Assembly (NCBI GenBank): GCA_030628155.1
Contig: DAOVRL010000096.1
Location: 1-16,885 of the forward strand
Length of the DNA stretch: 16,885 bases
Direction of reading: 5' to 3'
Source: DAOVRL01 sp023128595
GTDB taxonomy: Bacteria > Planctomycetota > Phycisphaerae > Sedimentisphaerales > Anaerobacaceae
Part shown: positions 7,192-13,342 of the stretch, one piece after another
How the letters are laid out: every line of letters starts with the position of its first letter
How positions within the stretch are numbered: position 1 is the first letter of the stretch
Translations under genes and position numbers: made by a program
The notes under the pieces: generated by a model
The model's database searches: none
What the model was told of the DNA's origin: nothing
What the model saw: only the letters and a program-made list of their open reading frames with translations

Positions 7192-8082
7192 ATGAAGAAG
7201 GTATCAATTGGGTCGTGGGCGTACACAATCGGGCCTTACGAGAGTAACCCGGTGTCGTGGGAGGATGTGATAAAGAAGGTGGCGGAATTGGGGTTTGACG
7301 GGATTGAGTTAGGAGGTTTTCCGCCTCATCCGAATCCGGACAATCTGCCGAGCAAGGAAGAGCGGGATAAATGCAAGCAGCAGGTGGCGGATTTGGGCTT
7401 AGGGTGGTCGGGCTTGGCGGCGGATTTGTGGAGCCAGCATCTGATCGATACTGATGACAATTCCGCTTATATCGAGACGTTTCGCAAGAATCTGCAGTTC
7501 TGCGTTGATATTGGGATTCCTGCGATTCGGGTTGACATGGTTCAACCTCCGACGATATTGGATACGGTCGATGAGGCTACAGCCTTGAAGCGGGTGGTGG
7601 ATACGTGGCGGATTTGTGCGGCCGATGCGGCCGATGCCGGGGTGCGGATGGCGTGGGAGTTCGAGCCTGGGTTTGCGTTCAATAAGCCGTCGGACGTTTT
7701 CCGGATTCTCGATGAGGTCGATAATCCGAATTTCGGCGTGATGTACGATGCCTGTCACGCTTATATGGTCGCTTGCACGGGGGCGAGGCAGCAGGGTGAG
7801 CCGGAGATTTTAGAGGGCGGGATAATGGAGTTTACCGAGAAGCTGCGAGGAAGGATCAATCACCTTCACCTGATTGACTCGGACGGGACGCTGCACAATG
7901 ATGAGACATCGACGCACGCGCCGTTTGGCAAAGGGAAGATTGATTTTGACGAGCTGATGCCTGAATTGGTGAAGAACGATTTAGAGTGGTGGACGATTGA
8001 TTTGTGCTTCTGGGCGGACGCCTGGACGGTGACGGAGCAGTGCAAGAAGGCGGTCGATGAGCTGAATGAGAAGTATGGTTGA
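7192..8082 (+). CDS. Sugar phosphate isomerase/epimerase family protein (AP_endonuc_2 TIM barrel), cytoplasmic
   Basis: The protein is 296 aa, a normal length for the xylose-isomerase-like TIM-barrel family, with no signal peptide. Likely divalent-metal and catalytic positions are visible: E156/E158 in AWEFEPG, D186 and H189 in MYDACHAYM, H224/H226 in HLHLIDSDG, and D270 in WWTIDLC at the place where the family usually has Glu. Members interconvert or cleave keto-sugars, inositol derivatives or 3-keto-glycosides; the exact substrate cannot be read from sequence. The ribosome binding site is weak (AAGGGG ten bases upstream). It is first in a two-gene operon with a Gfo/Idh/MocA oxidoreductase 32 bp downstream, a common pairing for oxidation plus isomerisation or elimination of a sugar. 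Confidence 0.85.
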   Translation: MKKVSIGSWAYTIGPYESNPVSWEDVIKKVAELGFDGIELGGFPPHPNPDNLPSKEERDKCKQQVADLGLGWSGLAADLWSQHLIDTDDNSAYIETFRKNLQFCVDIGIPAIRVDMVQPPTILDTVDEATALKRVVDTWRICAADAADAGVRMAWEFEPGFAFNKPSDVFRILDEVDNPNFGVMYDACHAYMVACTGARQQGEPEILEGGIMEFTEKLRGRINHLHLIDSDGTLHNDETSTHAPFGKGKIDFDELMPELVKNDLEWWTIDLCFWADAWTVTEQCKKAVDELNEKYG

Positions 8083-8114
8083 TCGAGTGCTTAGACATCA
8101 ATAGGAGTGGACTT

Positions 8115-9257
8115 ATGGCGAAGAAACTTAATATCGGATTGATCGGGTGCGGTTTTATGGGCCGGGTACATTCGAATGCATACCTCAAGCTCAACAAGTT
8201 CTTTGACGTCGAGCATGAAATGGTTATGAAGTGCATCTGTGACAGCAATGCCGAGAAGCTCAAGGCGTTTGCGGCGAACTGGGGCTGGGAGAGCACCGAG
8301 ACGGATTGGCGCAAGATGATTGCGAGGGACGATATCGACGTGGTTGATATTTGTACGCCGAACAATACGCATCACGACATTGTGATAGCAGCCGCCAAGG
8401 CCGGTAAGATGGTTGCTCTTGAGAAGCCGTTGTCGATGGACGCCGAAGAGGGCGTTCCGATGATCGCGGCGGTGGAGAAATCGGGCAAGCCGAATATGGT
8501 GTGGTTCAATTACCGTCGCGTTCCGGCGGCGGCGCTGGCGAAGCAGATTATCGAGGACGGGAAGATCGGGCGGGTCTTTCATTACCGCGCCAAGTACCTG
8601 CAGGACTATACAATCAGCCCGGACGTTCCTCAGGGCGGCGATGCCCTGTGGCGGCTGGACGCGAAGGTTGCCGGCTCCGGCGTAACGGGCGATTTGCTGG
8701 CGCACTCAATCGATATGGCAACGTGGTTCATCGGGCCGATCGAGAGTGTCTGTGCGATGACCGAGACGTTCATTAAGGAACGCCTGCAGCAAGAGACCGG
8801 CAAGAAGGAGCCGGTGACGATTGACGATGCGTGTGCTTTTCTCGCACGGTTCGAGAACGGGGCGTTGGGGACGTTCGAGGCGACGCGCTATGCCTGCGGG
8901 CGCAAGAACCAGAATACGTTCGAGGTCAACGGCGAGAAGGGGTCGGTGGCGTTCGATCTTGAGACGGCGCACGAGCTGGAGTATTTCGACCACGCCGACC
9001 CGGTCAGTATTCGCGGGTGGCGTACGATTCAGACGTGGGACTCGAAGCACCCGTATATGAAGAACTGGTGGGTGCCCGGGTGCGGGATCGGCTACGAGCA
9101 CTGGCATATCAATACGTTGGCAGATTTCGTCAAGGGACTCGAAACGGGCGAGAAGACCTGTCCGGACCTGAAGGATTCGCTGGCGGTGCAGTATGTGTGT
9201 GATGCGGTGCTGGCTTCGGCCAAGAACAAGAAATGGGAGACGATTAAGAAGCCGTGA
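8115..9257 (+). CDS. Gfo/Idh/MocA-family NAD(P)-dependent oxidoreductase
   Basis: The protein is 380 aa from the chosen ATG. The frame is open back to an ATG at 8079, which overlaps the previous gene. The start at 8115 fits better because TAGGAG (8102-8107) precedes it by seven bases and the Rossmann fold then begins at once (NIGLIGCGFMGRVH; dinucleotide motif GCGFMG at 11-16). TPNNTHHD (81-88) and EKPLSM (103-108, with the typical Lys104) are family hallmarks. GDLLAHSID (192-200) carries the expected acid/histidine region in the substrate domain. Substrate-pocket motifs such as NYRRVPA (132-138) match sugar or inositol dehydrogenase-like members. There is no signal peptide, so it acts in the cytoplasm. 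It is the second gene of the operon with the TIM-barrel protein, and transcription probably stops at 9406-9441. Confidence 0.9.
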   Translation: MAKKLNIGLIGCGFMGRVHSNAYLKLNKFFDVEHEMVMKCICDSNAEKLKAFAANWGWESTETDWRKMIARDDIDVVDICTPNNTHHDIVIAAAKAGKMVALEKPLSMDAEEGVPMIAAVEKSGKPNMVWFNYRRVPAAALAKQIIEDGKIGRVFHYRAKYLQDYTISPDVPQGGDALWRLDAKVAGSGVTGDLLAHSIDMATWFIGPIESVCAMTETFIKERLQQETGKKEPVTIDDACAFLARFENGALGTFEATRYACGRKNQNTFEVNGEKGSVAFDLETAHELEYFDHADPVSIRGWRTIQTWDSKHPYMKNWWVPGCGIGYEHWHINTLADFVKGLETGEKTCPDLKDSLAVQYVCDAVLASAKNKKWETIKKP

Positions 9258-9360
9258 GGATAGTGACTGTGCCCAGTTTGGTGGTGGACTAAGTACGTGT
9301 TTAGGCAGAGGACAGAGTCAGTGGCTTGCTGCGAGGGCACGGGCTTGAAGGGCGTGAAAC

Positions 9361-9379
9361 CACGGTCAAGATGGCCGTG
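9361..9379. repeat. Short hairpin repeat, CACGGTC-aagat-GGCCGTG
   Basis: A 7-bp stem including one G-U wobble closes the loop AAGAT. The stem-loop and the following CCACG look like a member of a dispersed intergenic palindrome family. It lies between the oxidoreductase gene and its terminator. The rest of 9258-9360 shows no recognisable feature. Confidence 0.4.
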
Positions 9380-9405
9380 CCACGATCAAATTGGCCCCGG
9401 CTAAA

Positions 9406-9441
9406 CACGTGGTGGGCTAAAGCCCACCCCGTGGGTTTTTT
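9406..9441 (+). terminator. Intrinsic terminator of the isomerase/oxidoreductase operon
   Basis: CACG (9406-9409) and GGTGGGCT (9411-9418) pair with AGCCCACC (9421-9428) and CGTG (9430-9433), with one 1x1 mismatch and an AA loop. GG and six T (9436-9441) follow. The core GGGCTAAAGCCC also resembles the GGCTAAA-tailed repeat family, so the terminator may derive from a repeat. Confidence 0.8.
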
Positions 9442-9488
9442 GAGACCGATTAACACTGTTTTTTTGGACACGGATTGACACTGTTTTT
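9442..9488. repeat. Tandem 25-bp repeat, GACACGGATTnACACTGTTTTT, left pair
   Basis: Two units start at 9442 (GAGACCGATTAACACTGTTT) and near 9467 (GACACGGATTGACACTGTTT), about 25 bp apart, and a fragment GGACATTT follows. The same pair occurs at 10889-10933, on the other side of the cupin gene and in the same orientation. Confidence 0.7.
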
Positions 9489-9496
9489 GGACATTT

Positions 9497-9534
9497 GAGA
9501 TTGCCGTGCTCGGCTTTGCCTCGCTCGCAATGAC
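9497..9534 (+). repeat. Palindromic repeat, GAGATTGCC...TCGCAATGACG type (third copy)
   Basis: The ends ATTGC (9500-9504) and GCAAT (9527-9531), plus the flanking GAG and GACG, match the first palindromic part of R1 and R2, while the interior (GTGCTCGGCTTTGCCTCGCT) differs. The family therefore conserves ends and fold rather than the middle. Confidence 0.65.
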
Positions 9535-9570
9535 GATGGGCGGGAATGGTAATTTTCTTATGCTCTTGGA

Positions 9571-9601
9571 ATGAAAGCGTTTGCATCATTGTAAGATGCA
9601 A
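9571..9601. promoter_or_regulatory. Predicted LacI/GalR-family operator plus overlapping inverted repeat
   Basis: ATGAAAGCGTTTGCAT (9571-9586) fits the LacI/CcpA-type consensus W-T-G-n-A-A-n-C-G-n-W-W-n-C-A-W at every fixed position. A second perfect inverted repeat, TTGCATC-attgtaa-GATGCAA (9581-9601), overlaps its right half. Both lie 49-79 bp before the cupin start codon, where a promoter would be expected, although I see no convincing -35/-10 pair. Control by a sugar-sensing repressor is a reasonable inference. Confidence 0.5.
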
Positions 9602-9649
9602 TAACGGTCAGTTTGAGCTGTTTTGTTGGTGTTGAGTTAAGGAGGAATT

Positions 9650-10867
9650 ATGTCTGTTAATTCTATTACAACCAAAGCACTTGAGCAGGGTAAGGGCGTT
9701 TTGCGATTAGCTCCGAATTGGGTGCCTCGTTCGTTTTGCGTTCCGGGCCGGCGGATTAAGCTGCATCCGGATGACTATTATGCGATGGGCGGTGAGCGCG
9801 GCGGTATTGATGAGCGGTGGTTTGCATCGACGACGCCGGCGGACAACGGGCCTTTGACGTTCGAGAACGAGGGGCTTAGCTTTATTGTTTTCGAGGACAA
9901 CGGGAAGGTGGAGAAGGTTCGGCTGCTGGATGCCGTTGCGGAGCTCAAGGGCGAGCTTATCGGTGAGCGGCTTTGGAAGGAGCACGAGCGGTGGCCGATG
10001 TACTCGAAGTTCTTCGACAACAAGGGCGCGCTGCCGCACCATGTTCATCACAGGGATAAGCACGCGGCGCTGACGGGTCAGTTGGGCAAACCGGAGGCAT
10101 ATTATTTCCCGCCCCAGGCAAATAACTACGGCGGGGATTTTCCCTATACCTTCTTCGGGCTCAATCCGGGGACGACGAAGGAGCAGGTGCGGGAGTGTTT
10201 GGCTAATTTTGAAAAGGGCGACAACAAGATCACGAACCTGGCCAGTGCACAACGATTGGCGGTGGGTACGGGCTGGGATGTGCCGCCGGGCGTGCTGCAC
10301 GCTCCGGGCAGTATGTGCACATACGAGCCACAGAAGGCGTCGGATGTGTTTGCGATGTATCAGTCCTTGACGGGTGACCAGATTGTTCCGAAGGAGCTGC
10401 TCTGGAAAGACACGCCTGTGGATAAGATGGGTGACCTGGACCATCTGATTGCGGTGCTTGACTGGGACTTGAACGTTGATCCGAATTTTGCCCAGAATCG
10501 GTTTATGGCACCCAAGCCGGTCCGGCCGGTCAAGGAGACCGAGGCTGAGGGGTATATCGAGAACTGGATATGCTATAAGTCCACGTCCTTCAGTGCGAAA
10601 GAGCTGACGGTCCTGCCGGGCAAGACGGTGACGATCAAGGACAACGCCTGCTACGGATTCATCACGATGCAGGGGCACGGCAAGCTTGGCGAGTGGTACA
10701 TCGAGACTCCGGCGCTGATAAGGTATGGGCAATTGACCAATGACGAGTTCTTCGTGACCGAAGCCGCTGCGAAAGAGGGCGTGACCATTGCCAATTGTTC
10801 GGCGACCGATCCGATTGTTCTGCTGAAGCACTTTGGGCCGGATAATCCGGATTTGCTTGTTGAGTAA
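9650..10867 (+). CDS. Mannose-6-phosphate-isomerase-like cupin protein
   Basis: The protein is 405 aa without a signal peptide. The centre has a type I phosphomannose isomerase-like metal site: H130, H131, H133 and H134 in PHHVHHRDKH, E149 in GKPEAYYF, and H217 in WDVPPGVLHAPG. These match the H-x-H ... E ... H pattern in order. A second jelly-roll-like segment (~310-400, with VLPGKTVTIK and GHGKLG) suggests a bicupin layout. It probably isomerises a sugar or sugar phosphate, but its overall sequence is not that of classical ManA, so I give no gene symbol. The start is firm: AAGGAGG (9639-9645) lies four bases before the ATG. It stands alone, with a LacI-type operator upstream and the same tandem repeat on both sides, and it is convergent with the Hyi-like gene. 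Confidence 0.75.
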   Translation: MSVNSITTKALEQGKGVLRLAPNWVPRSFCVPGRRIKLHPDDYYAMGGERGGIDERWFASTTPADNGPLTFENEGLSFIVFEDNGKVEKVRLLDAVAELKGELIGERLWKEHERWPMYSKFFDNKGALPHHVHHRDKHAALTGQLGKPEAYYFPPQANNYGGDFPYTFFGLNPGTTKEQVRECLANFEKGDNKITNLASAQRLAVGTGWDVPPGVLHAPGSMCTYEPQKASDVFAMYQSLTGDQIVPKELLWKDTPVDKMGDLDHLIAVLDWDLNVDPNFAQNRFMAPKPVRPVKETEAEGYIENWICYKSTSFSAKELTVLPGKTVTIKDNACYGFITMQGHGKLGEWYIETPALIRYGQLTNDEFFVTEAAAKEGVTIANCSATDPIVLLKHFGPDNPDLLVE

Positions 10868-10888
10868 GACTGAGCGATAGTTGGTTTA

Positions 10889-10933
10889 GACACGGGTCGA
10901 CACTGTCTTATTAGACACGGATTTACACTGTTT
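10889..10933. repeat. Tandem 25-bp repeat, right pair
   Basis: Two units start at 10889 (GACACGGGTCGACACTGTCT) and 10914 (GACACGGATTTACACTGTTT), exactly 25 bp apart. They correspond to the units at 9442-9488 in the same orientation. The first begins 21 bp after the cupin stop codon. Confidence 0.7.
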
Positions 10934-10943
10934 AGCAGATGTT

Positions 10944-10970
10944 TGATTTCCGCTTGCGCGGGAATGACAT
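10944..10970 (+). repeat. Palindromic repeat, GATTTCCGC-ttgc-GCGGGAATGACA type
   Basis: ATTTCCGC (10946-10953) pairs with GCGGGAAT (10958-10965), one G-U wobble allowed, around a TTGC loop. TGACA follows, as TGACG follows the GATTGCC...GCAA family. It occupies the same place relative to the tandem repeat as the palindrome at 9497-9534. Confidence 0.6.
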
Positions 10971-10983
10971 GAAGTGTGAATAG

Positions 10984-11019
10984 AAAAAGGCCCCATCCTG
11001 ATTTTGTCGGGATGGGGCC
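10984..11019 (-). terminator. Intrinsic terminator of the Hyi-like gene
   Basis: A perfect 10-bp stem GGCCCCATCC/GGATGGGGCC (10989-10998 with 11010-11019), extendable by three more pairs, is preceded on the plus strand by five A (10984-10988), which is a T run on the minus strand. It lies about 70 bp after the minus-strand stop codon. The plus-strand side lacks a clean T tract, so it may act only weakly on the cupin gene. Confidence 0.85.
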
Positions 11020-11087
11020 GTTGCATTTGTTCCCGTGAGAGTTTGATTACCCGTCCCTCACGGTCGGGGCCCTGTTTGCATTCCATA

Positions 11088-12056
11088 TTATACGTCGCAG
11101 AGGGCTACGGCTTGTTTTAGGCCTTTTAGTGGGTCGCGGCTTGGGATGAACTCCTGTCCGACGTAGCCTTTGTAGCCTGTCTTTACGATTTCTTTCATAA
11201 TGGCCGGGTAGTAGATTTCCTGGGTTTCATCGATCTCATTGCGGCCCGGATTTCCGGCGGTGTGATAGTGGCCGATGTAGTCGGCGTACTGTCGGATGCG
11301 GGAAATGATGTCACCGTCCATAATCTGTACGTGGTAGATGTCGAAGAGCAGCTTCATTCTGGGTGAGCCGACCTTCTTGATGATGTCGATACAGTAATCG
11401 GTGTGGTCGCCCTGGTAGCCGGCGTGTCCCTTCATTGGGTGGTCGGTCGCGCGTGTGTTGAGGATTTCCATTGCGACATTTACTTTCTTCTTCTCGGCAT
11501 ATCGGCATAGCTCTTTGAGTCCCTTGACGCAGTTGTCGGCGCCTTCTTCGAGGGAGATTTCGCCGCTCTTGGGGTCTTCTGCGTTTCGCCACTTGGAGCC
11601 GGTGAAGGCGATTACGGTCTTGACACCGAATTCCGCGCAACTGTCGATTGTCTTTTTCGTGGTGGCGATGACCATGTCGTGGTATTTTGGATTGCAGAAG
11701 CCCTTGACAAAGGGCGGGTCGGGCAAGCCGTTAGGGGCGATGGCACAGGTCAGGCCGTACTTCTTGAGCGTGGGCCAGTCTTGCGGAGCGACCAGCTCGA
11801 CGCTCTTGCAGCCGAGCTGCTTAGCGACCTGGCACGTTTTCTCGACGTCCCAGTGCTCGGCGAAGCACCAGTACACTATGGACTGGTTGATGCGTCCTCT
11901 CGTGGCGACTTTGCCCGTGCCCGCATTGAAGGCCGAGCACGAAGAAAGGGCAAGGGCCGCGGCACCGGCAGCGCCGGTACCGGCAATCATTTGCATCATA
12001 TTGCGGCGGCTGAAACCATCAGGCGTACAATTGTTTGGTTGACTTTGTTTGCTCAT
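11088..12056 (-). CDS. Hydroxypyruvate-isomerase-like TIM-barrel protein, Tat-exported lipoprotein
   Basis: The protein is 322 aa. Its C-terminal ~265 residues follow the hydroxypyruvate isomerase (COG3622) pattern: E197 in MEILNTR, the DIYHVQ segment with D239, H242 and Q244, the GHYHTAGNPGRNE segment (262-274), and the second catalytic-type E302 in GQEF. The N-terminus is a twin-arginine signal (FSRRNMMQM, R17-R18, then an Ala/Gly-rich segment) ending in a lipobox-like L-S-S-C40, so it is probably exported folded and lipid-anchored. Classical Hyi is cytoplasmic, so here the fold is used outside the cytoplasm, and calling the substrate hydroxypyruvate would be unsafe. AAGGAG (minus strand, 12065-12070) precedes the ATG by eight bases. 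It is transcribed divergently from the Tat/cytochrome operon and has its own terminator. Confidence 0.85.
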   Translation of the reverse strand: MSKQSQPNNCTPDGFSRRNMMQMIAGTGAAGAAALALSSCSAFNAGTGKVATRGRINQSIVYWCFAEHWDVEKTCQVAKQLGCKSVELVAPQDWPTLKKYGLTCAIAPNGLPDPPFVKGFCNPKYHDMVIATTKKTIDSCAEFGVKTVIAFTGSKWRNAEDPKSGEISLEEGADNCVKGLKELCRYAEKKKVNVAMEILNTRATDHPMKGHAGYQGDHTDYCIDIIKKVGSPRMKLLFDIYHVQIMDGDIISRIRQYADYIGHYHTAGNPGRNEIDETQEIYYPAIMKEIVKTGYKGYVGQEFIPSRDPLKGLKQAVALCDV

Positions 12057-12173
12057 CTCTCTATCTCCTTTTTGATTGGATGGAGTTTAATTAAAGCTCT
12101 TGCGTTCCTTGAAATCAGGGCCGATTAGACTGGTTTTTAGCCTGTTTCGGGCAAATCATTCGTATAAAGGGCT

Positions 12174-12201
12174 ATTTTAGGTTATTGGGCCCCATCGTCA
12201 A
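12174..12201 (-). promoter_or_regulatory. Predicted promoter of the Hyi-like gene
   Basis: On the minus strand TTGACG (12196-12201) and TAAAAT (12174-12179), each five of six matches, are 16 bp apart. The leader of about 110 nt contains a TTTAATTAAA palindrome (12085-12094) that could be an operator. Confidence 0.55.
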
Positions 12202-12259
12202 ACAAAAAAAGGGATTCTTACGCAGCGCTTTGGAAAATGTTATTGGCGTAAAATAAAAC

Positions 12260-12288
12260 TTGACAAGCCTGGCAGGATGGGTTATCCT
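12260..12288 (+). promoter_or_regulatory. Predicted promoter of the Tat/cytochrome operon
   Basis: A perfect TTGACA (12260-12265) and TATCCT (12283-12288, four of six) are 17 bp apart. Transcription would start near 12295, before the ATG at 12332. The -35 boxes of this and the opposing promoter are about 60 bp apart. Between them, TTACGC (12218-12223) and GCGTAA (12246-12251) form an inverted repeat that might bind a shared regulator. Confidence 0.55.
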
Positions 12289-12331
12289 ATCGCAGTTGAA
12301 AAAATGTGTTGTTGTGCGTAGCTTTGGATGT

Positions 12332-13300
12332 ATGGAAAGAAGCTTGGCAAGAAATAGCGATTTGAATCGAGATGGTTTGTCCATAGGAGGCGGGCAGAGC
12401 GGCGGTTTTCTAAATCGTCGCGGTTTTCTAAAGACAGCAGGTCTTGGCGCTGCTTCTCTGGTCGGCGCAGCGGTTCTGCCGATTGCGGCAAAACCCGCTG
12501 CGGCAAGGAAGAAGTGGCGGATGCGGCTATCCACCTCGTCGATTCATTATATGCAGCTTCCCATAGAGCAGGCGTGCGAGCGGATTGCCGAATTGGGGTT
12601 CGAGGCGGTTGATATCTGGTCGGCGCACGAGGGCTGCCCTCATCTGGATGACGTGCTCAAGCGGGTGGGGCCGGAGGGCTTGAAGAAGCTGTTGGCCAAG
12701 CACAAGCTCAAGCTGTTTGCGTTTTCGGTTTATCGCGGCGGGTACGAGCGTTATGCGGAGCTCTTAGGCAAGGCCGGGGGCGGGGTGGCGGTGCGAGGCA
12801 GTGCCGGGGCCGGCAAGCCCGAGGAATTAACCGCTCGAATGAAGAAGTTCATCGAATCCCTAAAACCGTTAGCTGATCTTGCCGAGAAGAATAATTCTTA
12901 TCTTGCCATCGAGAACCACGGCGGGGCGCTGCTTTGCACGCTCGATTCGTTCAAGGCATTTGTTGACATTAACAAGTCGCCGAGATTGGGCATCGCCCTT
13001 GCGCCTTATCACATTCAGCCGTTGAAGGAGTCTGTTCCGGAGGCGATTCGTATATGCGGCAAGCAGCTCTTTTTCTTCTACGCCTGGCAGCGGGCCAAGG
13101 GCAACGAGCAGTTGCCGGGCGTGGGGCCGACGGATATGGCGCCCTGGGTGGAGGCGCTTGCGGCGATTCGGTATCGCGGGTATGTGAATCCGTTTATGCA
13201 CGGTCATCCCGAGGCCGAGGTTATGTCGGCGAATCTTGCGAAATCGCGGGATTATCTTAAGAAGTGTTTTAAGAAAATAAATCGTACAATGAAAACATAA
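12332..13300 (+). CDS. Tat-exported TIM-barrel protein, sugar isomerase/epimerase-like, with degenerate metal site
   Basis: The protein is 322 aa from the ATG at 12332. The frame can be read back to a TTG at 12260, but that lies in the predicted -35 box. The ribosome binding site at 12332 is weak. A twin-arginine motif NRRGFLK (R29-R30) and a hydrophobic Ala-rich stretch to about residue 58 mark Tat export, with an unusually long n-region. The rest follows the AP_endonuc_2/xylose isomerase-like family: LPIEQACERIAELGFEAVDI (76-95), AIENHGG (192-198, with E194), then GIALAPYHIQP (220-230), where the usual metal-binding Asp is Ala although H227 remains, and FFYAWQ (248-253) where an H-x-H motif is expected. 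The final Glu is also missing from YVNPFMHGHPE. It is the first gene of an operon, 42 bp before the first aldo/keto reductase paralogue. Confidence 0.8.
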   Translation: MERSLARNSDLNRDGLSIGGGQSGGFLNRRGFLKTAGLGAASLVGAAVLPIAAKPAAARKKWRMRLSTSSIHYMQLPIEQACERIAELGFEAVDIWSAHEGCPHLDDVLKRVGPEGLKKLLAKHKLKLFAFSVYRGGYERYAELLGKAGGGVAVRGSAGAGKPEELTARMKKFIESLKPLADLAEKNNSYLAIENHGGALLCTLDSFKAFVDINKSPRLGIALAPYHIQPLKESVPEAIRICGKQLFFFYAWQRAKGNEQLPGVGPTDMAPWVEALAAIRYRGYVNPFMHGHPEAEVMSANLAKSRDYLKKCFKKINRTMKT

Positions 13301-13342
13301 GCAGAAAAGAAATGTCGTACCCAATAAATGAAGGAGAAATCG

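Noticed and set aside
9707..10831. Long antisense frame of 374 codons opposite the cupin gene
   Set aside because: Arg/Leu-rich shadow frame of a GC-rich gene, with no start signals or recognisable domain. The same holds for antisense frames at 13553-14422 and 14712-15683.
9442..10970. CRISPR array or phage attachment sites
   Set aside because: Only two tandem units per side with no spacers of constant length, no cas genes and no integrase in view.
12260..12331. Upstream TTG start for the Tat-exported TIM-barrel protein
   Set aside because: The TTG is part of the predicted -35 box, and the added residues would sit before an already long Tat n-region.
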